Positions 26,707 through 35,952 of a stretch of DNA of 64,000 nucleotides are shown piece by piece. The stretch covers positions 62,001 through 126,000 of the forward strand of contig QCCJ01000001.1 of the NCBI GenBank assembly GCA_003281285.1, written 5' to 3'. Position 1 is the stretch's first letter; every line of letters begins with the position of its first letter. The notes under the pieces were generated by a model that was given only the letters and a program-made list of their open reading frames with translations, was not told the origin of the DNA and did no database searches. The position numbers and the translations under genes were made by a program. The stretch comes from Prochlorococcus sp. AG-347-K22. GTDB lineage: Bacteria; Cyanobacteriota; Cyanobacteriia; PCC-6307; Cyanobiaceae.

Positions 26707-28332
26707 GTGATTAGATTTGAAGGTGTAAGCAAAATTTATTCTACAGATGTTGTTTTAAAAAATATTAGTTGGGAGATTAAGAAAGGAGAAAAAGTTGGCT
26801 TAGTTGGTTCTAATGGTGCAGGTAAATCAACCCAATTTAAGATTTTAATTGGAGAGGAAGAGCAAACAAGTGGAACAATCATCAAGGAGGGAAATCCTAA
26901 AATTGCCCATTTAAAGCAAGAGTTTGATTGTAATTTGAATTTTTCAGTGAGACAGGAATTAGAAAGTTCTTTTAAAGATATACAAATTGTTGCCATTAAG
27001 CTTTTAGAAATTGAGAATAAAATGAAATCGTTGGATATAAAAAAAAATTCCGATGAACTTGAAATATTTGTAAATCAACTCGCAAAATATCAAGCAAAAT
27101 TTGAAGCTTTAGGTGGTTATAAAATGCAATCTGATGTAGAAAAAATATTACCAAAATTAGGCTTTTCTATAGAAGATGCTGATAAATTAGTTGGCAATTT
27201 CTCAGGTGGTTGGCAGATGAAAGTTGCACTTGGAAAAATAATCTTACAAAAACCTGATTTACTTTTACTGGATGAACCAACCAATCATTTAGATTTAGAA
27301 ACTATTTTTTGGTTGGAAGAATATTTATCATCGCTTAAAATTGCAGTTATAATAATCAGCCATGATAGATATTTCTTAGATAAATTATGTAAAAAAATAA
27401 TTTTTGTAGATAGAGGAACATCTGAAACATACAATGGGAACTATTCTTTTTTTGTCGAACAGAAATCTTTGAATGAAGAATCACAAAATAAGGCATATCA
27501 ATTACAACAAAAAGAAATTGAGTTACAGAAGAGGTATATAGATAGATTTAGAGCTAGTGCAACTAGAAGTTCTCAAGCAAAGAGTAGAGAAAAACAATTA
27601 AAAAGGATTTCTAAAATTGAGGCTCCCATAGCAAAATCAAAAAGTCCTGTTTTTAATTTTCCAGAGTGCCCTCGCTCAGGAAAATTAGTTCTAAATATCA
27701 AAAATTTGTCTCATAGTTTCGAGGATAAAATTCTTTTTTTAGATATTAATTTAAAGATTTCTTCTGGGGAGAAAATAGCAATATTGGGACCTAATGGCTG
27801 CGGCAAATCTACATTGCTTAAAATTATTATGAAAAAAATATCTCCTGAAATTGGAGAAATTAATCTTGGTAAACATAATATAATTACTAGCTATTATGAA
27901 CAAAATCAGGCTGAAGCACTTTCACTTGACGAAAGGGTTATTGATTTAATATGTAATAAGTCTCCAGAATGGTCCCAAAAAAAAGTTAGAACATTTTTAG
28001 GAGGTTTTGGCTTTCAAAATGAAACTGTTTTTAAATATATTAAACAACTCAGTGGGGGAGAAAAGGCAAGATTAGCATTGGCGCTCATGATTATTAATCC
28101 TAGTAATTTCCTCCTTTTGGACGAACCAACTAATCATTTGGATCTACAATCTAAGGAAAACTTAGAATTAGCAATTAAAAATTATAAAGGTTCATTATTA
28201 ATCATTTCTCATGATCGGTATTTTATTTCAAAGGTTGCAAATAAAATTATTGAAATTAAAGATTCAAAGTTATTTTCATATGATGGTAATTACGAATATT
28301 TTTTAGAAAAAACTCAAAGCCAAAAAATTTGA
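26707..28332 (+). CDS. ABC-F family ATPase
   Basis: A 541-residue soluble protein with two ABC ATPase domains and no membrane segment. The first domain has Walker A GSNGAGKSTQFK, signature FSGGWQMKVALGK and Walker B LLLLDEPTNHLD. The linker is the Gln/Lys-rich ABC-F helix pair around residues 255-300. The second domain has [25 protein letters not shown] and FLLLDEPTNHLD. ABC-F proteins act on the ribosome in translation control; the subgroup is not resolved. The start is GTG at 26707. Confidence 0.92.
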   Translation: MIRFEGVSKIYSTDVVLKNISWEIKKGEKVGLVGSNGAGKSTQFKILIGEEEQTSGTIIKEGNPKIAHLKQEFDCNLNFSVRQELESSFKDIQIVAIKLLEIENKMKSLDIKKNSDELEIFVNQLAKYQAKFEALGGYKMQSDVEKILPKLGFSIEDADKLVGNFSGGWQMKVALGKIILQKPDLLLLDEPTNHLDLETIFWLEEYLSSLKIAVIIISHDRYFLDKLCKKIIFVDRGTSETYNGNYSFFVEQKSLNEESQNKAYQLQQKEIELQKRYIDRFRASATRSSQAKSREKQLKRISKIEAPIAKSKSPVFNFPECPRSGKLVLNIKNLSHSFEDKILFLDINLKISSGEKIAILGPNGCGKSTLLKIIMKKISPEIGEINLGKHNIITSYYEQNQAEALSLDERVIDLICNKSPEWSQKKVRTFLGGFGFQNETVFKYIKQLSGGEKARLALALMIINPSNFLLLDEPTNHLDLQSKENLELAIKNYKGSLLIISHDRYFISKVANKIIEIKDSKLFSYDGNYEYFLEKTQSQKI

Positions 28333-28443
28333 TTTATTTCAATAAAATTTACAATTAGCTAAGTAAGACTACTCATTTATCTTTACATAGTTTACCGTCC
28401 TTGATTAATCTTAAAAATACAAAAATAAGTTTTAATAATTTAA

Positions 28444-28587
28444 ATGAAAAATTACGATTTCCAAGAAAAACATTTTCAAATTTCTGATCCTGTTGAAAGT
28501 TATTTTGAATGCATTACTTCTTGCGATATAAGGGATGGAAGATGTATTTCTAGATGTGTGGAAATACTTAAAATGAATGACAATTAA
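28444..28587 (+). CDS. Small protein with twin CX3C motifs (47 aa)
   Basis: A 47-residue ORF from ATG 28444 to TAA. Four cysteines occur as two CX3C pairs, CITSC at residues 23-27 and CISRC at 34-38, separated by DIRDGR. The twin-CX3C layout suggests a helical hairpin tied by two disulfides or binding one metal ion. It sits in a 260-base gap between the ABC-F and DegQ genes that would otherwise be empty. I recall similar short proteins in marine picocyanobacteria but no function. Confidence 0.6.
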   Translation: MKNYDFQEKHFQISDPVESYFECITSCDIRDGRCISRCVEILKMNDN

Positions 28588-28592
28588 ATTTT

Positions 28593-29714
28593 TTAGTTAT
28601 TTTGTAGATTAGTAATATCAGTTGGTATTACTTTTAAGTTAATAAATTTATTTTTACGCTTCAATAATATATTTACTTGTTTTTTGATACCATTTTTACT
28701 AATTTGTTCTATTACTTCTGATGCGGTTTCAATATCTTTATTGCCTATTTTAATTAAAATATCATTTATCTTGATTCCACTTTTCTCAGCTGGACTATTC
28801 GGTACTACATATCCAACTTTTACGACATTATTTTTCCCCTCAGAAATACTTTCTTCTATTAGGCTAATTCCAATCATAGGATGTATTACTTTCCCATTGT
28901 TTAAAAGTTGATAGGCAATTTCCTTAGCTTTATTAATTGGGATTGCGAAACTCAAACCCGCTCCTGGACCTGATCTTATCAACGTATTAATACCAATTAC
29001 TTCTCCATCGCTATTCAACAGTGGACCTCCAGAATTGCCAGGATTAATAGCAGCATCTGTTTGTATCAGTTCAAGTTTTTTATCATATATTCCTAATTGA
29101 GTTACGTTTCTATTTAGATTACTAATAATACCAAGCGTAACTGTGTTTTCCAGTCCAAATGGATTTCCAACTGCTATAGCCCAATCACCAACTTTAATCT
29201 TTGCAGAATCGCCCAATTTTGCTTTTGGCCAAGGCCCTTTCCCTTCAATCTTTAGCACAGCTAAATCAGTAAAAGAGTCTTGACCTATCACTTTAGCGTT
29301 TAATTTTTTGCCATTGGTTAAACCAACAATTACCTTATCTGATCCATTCACTACATGAGCATTGGTCATTACAAGTCCATCTGCAAATATAAATCCACTG
29401 CCTTGGTTTTGTTCTATCTTTGGTCGATTTTCGTTAGGCAAATCTAATCCAAAAAATCTTTCAAAATATGGGTCTAGAAATAGTTGAGAATTTCTTGGAA
29501 AATTTCTTTTTTTAACATATCTTTGAGTATCAATTGTCACCACAGCTGCACCGGTTCTTTCTACAGCTTTAGTTATGAAAGATTTGTTTGAAAATAAACT
29601 AACTTCATTAATTTTTGGTTTGCTAAATGGTTGGGATATTACTTTTGCAGGATATGAAATGCCTACTGGAATTAATGAGACGATTAGTAATAGCTTTTGT
29701 ATGTATCTTTTCAA
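28593..29714 (-). CDS. DegQ/HtrA-type serine protease
   Basis: A 373-residue periplasmic or lumenal quality-control protease. It has an N-terminal signal segment (LLLIVSLIPVGISYPAKV), a trypsin-like domain and one PDZ domain. The triad is His in TNAHVVNGSDK, Asp in FTDLAVLKI and Ser in GNSGGPLLN. The PDZ domain (about residues 270-360) includes VPNSPAEKSGIKINDIL. The only start at this N-terminus is TTG (29714). The family member (HtrA, HhoA or HhoB) cannot be fixed without alignment. Confidence 0.93.
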   Translation of the reverse strand: MKRYIQKLLLIVSLIPVGISYPAKVISQPFSKPKINEVSLFSNKSFITKAVERTGAAVVTIDTQRYVKKRNFPRNSQLFLDPYFERFFGLDLPNENRPKIEQNQGSGFIFADGLVMTNAHVVNGSDKVIVGLTNGKKLNAKVIGQDSFTDLAVLKIEGKGPWPKAKLGDSAKIKVGDWAIAVGNPFGLENTVTLGIISNLNRNVTQLGIYDKKLELIQTDAAINPGNSGGPLLNSDGEVIGINTLIRSGPGAGLSFAIPINKAKEIAYQLLNNGKVIHPMIGISLIEESISEGKNNVVKVGYVVPNSPAEKSGIKINDILIKIGNKDIETASEVIEQISKNGIKKQVNILLKRKNKFINLKVIPTDITNLQNN

Positions 29715-29887
29715 TTTAGATTTTCTTATGTTCTTCGAGAGATTTTATCCACCATATTAGTGTAATTTAAATATAACTAGTAATTTAATTAATTGAATCT
29801 AGAGAATAATTTAGTGACTTAAAATAGCTAAATTTCTTTTTTTCGAGCTATGATGTTAAACATATAATAAATTAATTTATAAGTTAA

Positions 29888-30151
29888 ATGACTATTCTAT
29901 TTCCAATTATATATTCTGCGGCCTTAACTTATTTAGTGTGGAAAGCTTTTAAAGTAATGTCTAATGGCTGGGGTATATCCGATAATAAAAATAAAGGTTT
30001 AAGAACTTCCAGTTTTAAACAAAAAAAGTACACAATACATCCAGAACTTTTAGATAAATCAGGCAACATTACAGAAGAAGAGCTATTAACAGTAAGATTT
30101 TCGAATGATAACGACTCTTCGTTAGAAGAAAAAGGTTCAACAACTGATTAA
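29888..30151 (+). CDS. DUF2973 family small membrane protein
   Basis: An 87-residue protein with one N-terminal hydrophobic segment (LFPIIYSAALTYLVWKAF) and a conserved soluble part. HPELLDKSGNITEEELLTV matches the HPELLD-x-x-GN pattern I associate with the cyanobacterial DUF2973 family. The function is unknown. It lies 24 bases upstream of the next gene on the same strand, so they are probably co-transcribed. Confidence 0.7.
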   Translation: MTILFPIIYSAALTYLVWKAFKVMSNGWGISDNKNKGLRTSSFKQKKYTIHPELLDKSGNITEEELLTVRFSNDNDSSLEEKGSTTD

Positions 30152-30175
30152 TCAAAATACATCTAAGGAAAAAAA

Positions 30176-30559
30176 TTGGAATTAAGAACAAAAATTGTTT
30201 CAGCGGTAATTAGATCTCTCAAATTGCCACCAAGGTTTCGTTTGAAAATGGTTAAAGAAGATCCAGTGAGACTTGAACTAAGCCTTACTCCTTCTTATGG
30301 TAAAAATCCAGTTATTGTTGGTATAGTTGAATCTTTAGATTTAGTCGCGCGAAGAGATAGAGAAGGCAGACTCCCTAGAGATCTTCAAGGGACTTGGGAT
30401 TGGACTGTAAGACATGGAAAAGTTAGTACTGGAGGTTGGAATCCTATGTTAAAAGAAGCATTGCAAACAATGTTTGATACAGGATTGCCAGCCATTGTAT
30501 ATGAAGAATTAACTGGAGATGAGTATCGACCTGTTGATGGGGTAAGACATGTTAAATAA
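30176..30559 (+). CDS. Conserved cyanobacterial hypothetical protein
   Basis: A 127-residue soluble protein that I do not assign to a characterised family. It is well ordered, with conserved-looking blocks: RLELSLTPSYGKNPVIVGI, ESLDLVARRDREGRLPRDL and GTWDWTVRHGKVSTGGWNP. The start is TTG at 30176, preceded by the purine-rich ctaaggaaaaaaa, a plausible ribosome site; no ATG lies near the N-terminus. It falls between the DUF2973 gene and an hli gene, which hints at a photosynthesis-linked role without proof. Confidence 0.7.
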   Translation: MELRTKIVSAVIRSLKLPPRFRLKMVKEDPVRLELSLTPSYGKNPVIVGIVESLDLVARRDREGRLPRDLQGTWDWTVRHGKVSTGGWNPMLKEALQTMFDTGLPAIVYEELTGDEYRPVDGVRHVK

Positions 30560-30628
30560 ATAATTTATTATTTTTCATAAAATCTTCCTTAAAACGTTAA
30601 AATAATTTGAAAGATAATTTAGTTAATT

Positions 30629-30775
30629 ATGAATAAAGAAACTCAACCAAGATTTGGCTTTGTAAATTTTGCAGAAACTTGGAATGGCCGTATGGCAATG
30701 ATGGGTATTTTGATTGGACTTGGTACTGAATTAATTACTGGACAAAGTATTCTTCGACAAATTGGAATAGGTTAG
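30629..30775 (+). CDS. hli: High-light-inducible protein, short form (48 aa)
   Basis: A 48-residue ORF from ATG 30629 to TAG. The Hli helix is complete: FAETWNGRMAMMGILIGLGT, with the chlorophyll-binding E-x-x-N-x-R at residues 16-21, followed by ELITGQSILRQIGIG. It has almost no N-terminal extension, in contrast to the longer hli gene at 2323-2598. The product is a single-helix thylakoid protein for photoprotection and pigment handling. It is convergent with the zinc-ribbon gene, 4 bases apart. Confidence 0.93.
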   Translation: MNKETQPRFGFVNFAETWNGRMAMMGILIGLGTELITGQSILRQIGIG

Positions 30776-30779
30776 TATT

Positions 30780-31121
30780 TTACTTAATTTCTTCTGCTTT
30801 CACATCAATGGTACTTTCACTAGGCTTTTTATTTACTAGGTTTTTCTTATTTATATTCTCTAAATCTGCACCGCAATTCATGCAGGTTTCACTTAAATCT
30901 AATGATATTGTCCCACAATTACTGCATATGTTAATTTTGGATTTGTAAGAGTTAAAACCCATAAACACTAAAACTAATAATAGAAGAGGAATCAAAAATA
31001 AAAGAAGTAGAATATTTCCAACAAAACTAATGAAAAAGTTAAATCCAAAAATTGGGATAACGATAAGTATGATTAATGAGTATGTAAGAAGATTTTTATT
31101 AGCCTTAAGAAAATAATTCAC
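30780..31121 (-). CDS. Membrane protein with C-terminal zinc ribbon
   Basis: A 113-residue protein. Two hydrophobic segments lie at about residues 13-33 and 36-55. A soluble tail carries two CxxC knuckles, ICSNCG and CMNCG, 15 residues apart, the pattern of a zinc-ribbon. The last 30 residues are charged. I do not recognise a named family. It follows the YihY gene on the same strand with an 11-base gap and probably shares its transcript. Confidence 0.7.
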   Translation of the reverse strand: MNYFLKANKNLLTYSLIILIVIPIFGFNFFISFVGNILLLLFLIPLLLLVLVFMGFNSYKSKINICSNCGTISLDLSETCMNCGADLENINKKNLVNKKPSESTIDVKAEEIK

Positions 31122-31132
31122 CTTAGTTATCT

Positions 31133-32047
31133 TTATCTATTATTTCTTTTTTTATTTACTAAAGTCATACTAGCAATTACTACGCTCCAACACTGTCCAA
31201 AATATAAAATCACTCCTAATAACCATACCCACAACGTAAGTACTAGAAAACCTCCAATAAAACCGTATGCTTGAAATCTTACTCCAAGTGAGAGAATACT
31301 TTTACTTACTGCTAGGTTTAAAGTGGTAAGGCCAATTCCAATAAGAAAAGATCCAGGTAACAGTGGCTTCAATGGAACTTTTCTACTGGGTAAAAGTGCT
31401 TGTAATAAAAGAGCCATTAAAGAAAAGCCAATTAGTGGTATAGCAAACTGACCAACTTGTAATAACGGCAACTTTAATAATAAATCAGAAATAAGATTAT
31501 TAGATTGTGAAAGATTTTCTAAAACGTTACTTGGGATCATCCTAAGATTTGCACTAATTTGATCTAGTACCATTAAAAAACCAATAAAGAATACTATTAA
31601 AAAGGCTTCAACTCTATTTCGGAGAAACTTCGAAGCTTGCACTCTCCAAGCAGCATTAACTTTTTTAGAGGGAATTTCGTCTTCCCAAAGCCTATCTGAA
31701 CCTCTTTGAAGCGATAGATAAGCATTTCCTGCTGTAAAAAGCAAAAACATAGCCCCTAGAATACCTGCCCCAAAACCTTGATCTATTAAATTGAATAATG
31801 TTGTTTCTACTAATTCAACTACTGAAGGAGGTAAAAGCTGAGCAGCAATAGCAATTATTTGTTGATCTAATCCTTCTTGTTTTCCTAGGAACCATGAAGC
31901 TATTGAAAGAGAAATAAGAAGAATAGGAAAAAATGATTGAAGTGTGTAGTATGCAAATGCAGCGCTTAAATCAACACAATCAGATTTGCTCCATCGCTCA
32001 CAAGCTCCCCATAAACTTTTCAGTATCCATGTTGAACTTCGCTGCAT
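31133..32047 (-). CDS. YihY/virulence factor BrkB family membrane protein
   Basis: A 304-residue inner-membrane protein with about six helices. The N-terminal motif DLSAAFAYYTLQSFFPILL is diagnostic of the YihY family, once mislabelled ribonuclease BN. The function is not settled. I start it at ATG 32047 (MQRSSTWILKSLW); the frame also opens at a TTG five codons upstream. The C-terminus ends in Lys/Arg/Asn. Confidence 0.88.
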   Translation of the reverse strand: MQRSSTWILKSLWGACERWSKSDCVDLSAAFAYYTLQSFFPILLISLSIASWFLGKQEGLDQQIIAIAAQLLPPSVVELVETTLFNLIDQGFGAGILGAMFLLFTAGNAYLSLQRGSDRLWEDEIPSKKVNAAWRVQASKFLRNRVEAFLIVFFIGFLMVLDQISANLRMIPSNVLENLSQSNNLISDLLLKLPLLQVGQFAIPLIGFSLMALLLQALLPSRKVPLKPLLPGSFLIGIGLTTLNLAVSKSILSLGVRFQAYGFIGGFLVLTLWVWLLGVILYFGQCWSVVIASMTLVNKKRNNR

Positions 32048-32138
32048 ATTAATTTTCTTCAAATATTTTATTTATTTACTTATTTTTTATTGTATCGGAT
32101 TAAGAATTTTTTCAAGCAATTATTGATTTAACATGCAA

Positions 32139-32939
32139 CTATTTTTCCAATAACAAATTGCCCCATGGCTTTAAAATTTCAGCTTTTTCTATAGATCTGC
32201 AAGCAATTAATGGAAAATTAACATCGCTCAAGTCTTCTCCTGAAACTAAATTTAAAGGATCTGTTTCTAACCACTCTATAGAACAATCAAGTTCTTCTAA
32301 TAGCAGCCATGCTGCTGCAATATCCCATATCTTTGGGGTTGATTCTATTGCTCCGAAGGTTTGTCCCATCGCTACACTCGTAAGATTTAAACTCGATACA
32401 CCTAAGAGTCTGATTTTGCCTGGAAATACTGAGTTTGGTTTTTTTTGTAAAATTTTTATTGATCTACTACACAAAGAAATGCATTCACTTTGATGATTAT
32501 TTTGGCTAGGATTTATTTTTTCGTGATTTAACCAAACCCCCTTACCTCTAATGGATACAAACTTTTTTTTCAATGTAGGAATTATTAAAAAAGAGGATTG
32601 CGGTTTACCATCAACGAACCTTGCCACTGATATAGACCAATAAGGAATACCTGCAGCAAAATTTGTTGTCCCATCGAGTGGATCGACCACCCAATAAGCT
32701 CTTGAGTTTGGAATGGACTTTTGACCTTCTTCACTAAGGACCCCCTCACCTGGGGCTATTGAAGCTAACCCATCTACGATTGTTTTGTCACTCCATAAAT
32801 CACAACTTGTTAATAATGATCCATCTGATTTATTGCTGGCGCTAATATTTCCAAAATCTTTTTTTTGACGTTGACTAACCAATTCAAATAAAGTATCTAA
32901 CTCACTTAGTTGCTTATTAGTTAAATTTGGTTGATTCAT
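32139..32939 (-). CDS. Inositol monophosphatase family phosphatase
   Basis: A 266-residue Mg-dependent, lithium-sensitive phosphatase. The metal-site motifs are LSEEGQKS (Glu), WVVDPLDGTTNFAAGIPYW (Asp-Pro-x-Asp-Gly-Thr) and WDIAAAWLLLEE (Asp). Substrates in this family include inositol-1-phosphate, PAP/PAPS and fructose bisphosphate; which applies here cannot be told. The start is ATG 32939, with a TTG five codons upstream as alternative. It is 2 bases downstream of the TolC-like gene on the minus strand. Confidence 0.9.
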   Translation of the reverse strand: MNQPNLTNKQLSELDTLFELVSQRQKKDFGNISASNKSDGSLLTSCDLWSDKTIVDGLASIAPGEGVLSEEGQKSIPNSRAYWVVDPLDGTTNFAAGIPYWSISVARFVDGKPQSSFLIIPTLKKKFVSIRGKGVWLNHEKINPSQNNHQSECISLCSRSIKILQKKPNSVFPGKIRLLGVSSLNLTSVAMGQTFGAIESTPKIWDIAAAWLLLEELDCSIEWLETDPLNLVSGEDLSDVNFPLIACRSIEKAEILKPWGNLLLEK

Positions 32940-32941
32940 CT

Positions 32942-34369
32942 TTATATATTGCAAATAGTCTCTGCATCTTTAATTCTAGTATTATTACTGCTCAAACAAT
33001 TATTACTTTTTTCAAGGAAAGTTAATCTTTCTAGTTCATCTAAATTCAAATTGTAATTATATATTGCATTAATATTTTTTGATTTCGCATTACTTAATTC
33101 ACTTTGCCTAATAAGAACATCTTTTAGAGTGGATATTCCAACATCATATCTAAGTCTGGAAAGCCTTACCGACTCCTTGCTAGATTCAATTTCTTTAAGA
33201 GAAGAAATTATTTTTTCTTCATTTAATTTAAGATTTAAGTAGGCTTTACTAATATTTGTGGTTAAAACATTTTTTAGATTTTCATAAGCATATTTTTCAG
33301 ATTCACCATCAGCTATTTTTGATTTGTAGGAGTTCTTATTTTGTCCGCCATCAAAAATACTCCATGCAAAATTTAAACTTATGGTATTTGTATAATTAGA
33401 TCCAGATTTTTCAAAGTCGATATTAGTTGCCAGAGAGTCACCCTTTGAAAATGTACTAGCTAATGAATTGCTGATATAGATATTTGGCTTATTTTGGGCT
33501 AAAAAGCTATTTGCTTGGCTCTTTTTGATAGATTGTTGAAGAATAAGGTTTTTTAAGGAAAGATTTTTATCCAAACCTTCATTAATATTCTTATTCAATT
33601 TATGATTCCAAAACCCTATAAGATTTTGCTCTTTGTTAGTTTCAAAATCCCCCTTAATATTGAGAATCTCCTTAAGAGAAATTTTATTAATTTCATGTTC
33701 TATTTTCTTATCATTAAGTGATTGTTTATCTCGAGATAATTGAGCTTCTGCTTCAAGAACTTCAAATTTTGTTCCAATTCCGGCATCTAATTTAGCTTTA
33801 GCATTTTCTAAACTTGTAATTGATAAATCAAACGTGAATTTTTTATTTTGAATGTCTTGATATGACTTTTTGTATTTGTGATACCTGATTCTTGCTTCTT
33901 GAGTTAAATCTTTTTTCTTAATCTCATAATTATTTTCTGCAATTTTGTAATTTGATTTGGCAATTTTAATTTCGGATCCTCTAAGCGGGGCAATTACATC
34001 CCATTTGATATTCAGGGAGGGATTAGCTGTAATTTGTGATGTTTTATAAGTAGGTGAATTGCTATTGTACTGTTTACCTACGACATATTTTGGTAACCCA
34101 TTGGCTTGAAAATCTAAGGATGGGTATCTTTTGGCAATTTGGCTGGAAAGATTAAACCTTGCAGAGGTTACTAAGTTTAGTAATGATTTCAATTCTAGAT
34201 TATTTAATACTAGTTTTTCTATTTCTTTATAATTAACAAAAGTAATATTTGATTTTTCTTCTAAAACATTATCAATGTAATTTTTTGTTTCGCTAGATAG
34301 TACATTAACAGTGTTTATACTTAAAGTAAGTGGCAATAATAAGATAGGATTTACTACTCTTCTAAGCAT
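32942..34369 (-). CDS. TolC family outer-membrane efflux protein
   Basis: A 475-residue outer-membrane channel subunit. An N-terminal signal segment (LLPLTLSINTVNVLSS) is followed by two repeats of long helices and outer-membrane strands. Repeat signatures include ITANPSLNIKWDVIAP in the first and SLNFAWSIFDGGQNKNSY in the second. RLRYDVGISTLKDVL resembles the usual R-Y-x-x-G motif. It forms the exit duct for type I secretion or drug export. No partner inner-membrane pump is adjacent. Confidence 0.9.
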   Translation of the reverse strand: MLRRVVNPILLLPLTLSINTVNVLSSETKNYIDNVLEEKSNITFVNYKEIEKLVLNNLELKSLLNLVTSARFNLSSQIAKRYPSLDFQANGLPKYVVGKQYNSNSPTYKTSQITANPSLNIKWDVIAPLRGSEIKIAKSNYKIAENNYEIKKKDLTQEARIRYHKYKKSYQDIQNKKFTFDLSITSLENAKAKLDAGIGTKFEVLEAEAQLSRDKQSLNDKKIEHEINKISLKEILNIKGDFETNKEQNLIGFWNHKLNKNINEGLDKNLSLKNLILQQSIKKSQANSFLAQNKPNIYISNSLASTFSKGDSLATNIDFEKSGSNYTNTISLNFAWSIFDGGQNKNSYKSKIADGESEKYAYENLKNVLTTNISKAYLNLKLNEEKIISSLKEIESSKESVRLSRLRYDVGISTLKDVLIRQSELSNAKSKNINAIYNYNLNLDELERLTFLEKSNNCLSSNNTRIKDAETICNI

Positions 34370-34394
34370 ATTTTATAGTATCGAAAATATTCGA

Positions 34395-35774
34395 TTAACC
34401 AATCAAAGTATTAATAATATCATTTGAATCATCAAGAACGTGAATTTTAGTATTTATTTGATTTTCAACTTCTTGAATATTTTTATCATCTAAAAATAAA
34501 TCAGTATTAATTTTTAACATAATAGATGGTATGTAAACAGCTTCTCCTAAGTCCTTATTTTTCAGGCCGTAAATTAGATCTTCTCCAGTAAGAAGACCTG
34601 TAACAACTTGATCTTGACCCCAATAAATACTTGGCAAACCATATAAATTAATTGTTAATCCATTAATTAAGTTTAATTTATTAACTGTAGGAATTAGGGC
34701 TTCATAAACTAATTTACCAACTATCCAACTAACTTTTTTTGGCTTTTTTACTTTTTTTGGTAGGTTTTGAGTCTTCTCCCTTAATGCTTTTAGAAAGTTT
34801 CTAATAGTCCCAACTCCATTAGATTCTTGTGGCATATTTTCATAGGTTTTGTAACTAGGTAAATTTGTACCAGCAATTAAATACCATTCATCTGCTAGCC
34901 AACAAAAACGAGTCCCAAGAGTATTTTGTAGAGAGGATTGAATTCTTTCTACTTGTAAAATAGTTTTTTTTGCATATTCTGGGCTTATTGATTTCAATCC
35001 ATCATTTTCAGGTCTAAATTTTGTAAGTCCTACAGGAACTATTGCAACTGAAAGTACTGTCTGAGAAGTTTTTTTGTAGAATTCAGCAAGTTCTAAAATT
35101 GATTTCTCAAGAATATCTCCATCATTTATATCTGGACAAACAACAATTTGAGCATGTATTTGAATTGAGTTTTTTTCAAACCATGAAATTTGATCAAGGA
35201 TCACTCCTGCTTTTTTATTTTTTAATAATTTTTCTCTTGTGGCTGGATCAGTAGCATGAACTGAAATAAAAAGTGGGGATAGTTTTTGCATAGCAATTCT
35301 TTCCCAGTCTTCTTTTTTTAAATTCGTAAGAGTTAAATAAGATCCATACAGGAAACTTAATCTATAATCATCATCTTTTATATAAAGGCTTTTTCTTTTA
35401 CCACTTGGCTGTTGATCAATAAAACAAAATGGACATCTATTATTGCATTGCTTGATTGAATCAAATAATGCATCTTTAAAATTTATACCTAAATTAACGT
35501 CTTGATCTTTTTCAATATTTATATTGTGAATCTCATGATTTTTATCTAAAACTGATATGTCTAAAATTTCTTCACTAATCAGAATCTGATAATCAATTAA
35601 ATCTCTTGGTTTTTTCCCATTAATACTAATAATTGAATCACCTGATTCAAATCCTATTTCTTCAGCAATAGAATTGGCTTCAATACTTTCAATTTCTGCA
35701 GGGTTTATTTTATAAGTAATATTAGGAACCAAAAGATCAATGGGATCTTCCGTGTAATTAATTTCTTGCCACAC
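34395..35774 (-). CDS. DUF512 protein: PDZ plus radical-SAM-like Fe-S oxidoreductase
   Basis: A 459-residue protein conserved in cyanobacteria and some Gram-positives. The N-terminal 70 residues form a PDZ-like domain (AEEIGFESGDSIISINGKKP). Next comes a CX3CX2C cluster, CNNRCPFCFIDQQPSGKR, which fits a radical SAM 4Fe-4S site. The C-terminal DUF512 region includes EWYLIAGTNLPSY. The substrate and reaction are unknown. It follows the TolC-like gene upstream on the same strand by 25 bases. Confidence 0.85.
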   Translation of the reverse strand: MWQEINYTEDPIDLLVPNITYKINPAEIESIEANSIAEEIGFESGDSIISINGKKPRDLIDYQILISEEILDISVLDKNHEIHNINIEKDQDVNLGINFKDALFDSIKQCNNRCPFCFIDQQPSGKRKSLYIKDDDYRLSFLYGSYLTLTNLKKEDWERIAMQKLSPLFISVHATDPATREKLLKNKKAGVILDQISWFEKNSIQIHAQIVVCPDINDGDILEKSILELAEFYKKTSQTVLSVAIVPVGLTKFRPENDGLKSISPEYAKKTILQVERIQSSLQNTLGTRFCWLADEWYLIAGTNLPSYKTYENMPQESNGVGTIRNFLKALREKTQNLPKKVKKPKKVSWIVGKLVYEALIPTVNKLNLINGLTINLYGLPSIYWGQDQVVTGLLTGEDLIYGLKNKDLGEAVYIPSIMLKINTDLFLDDKNIQEVENQINTKIHVLDDSNDIINTLIG

Positions 35775-35820
35775 AATTTAAGGTCAAATACTCTTATTTA
35801 TTTTTATTCTAAACTTATAT

Positions 35821-35934
35821 ATGACTCAAAGTGTATTAAATACTTTTAAAAATCTAAATATAGGAGCAAAATTATGGGCCTTTTATTTATTAAAATATGG
35901 CATTCGCAGTTTTCTAAAACACGATTTAGATTAA
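35821..35934 (+). CDS. Possible small protein (37 aa) upstream of DUF3120 gene
   Basis: A short ORF from ATG 35821 to TAA 35934. It encodes 37 residues, with an amphipathic stretch LWAFYLLKYGIRSFLKHD. It is preceded by an AT-rich promoter-like spacer and ends 18 bases before the TTG start of the DUF3120 gene. It could be a genuine small protein, a leader ORF or a chance frame; I see no decisive evidence. Confidence 0.35.
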   Translation: MTQSVLNTFKNLNIGAKLWAFYLLKYGIRSFLKHDLD

Positions 35935-35952
35935 TTAAAATTACCTTTTTCA

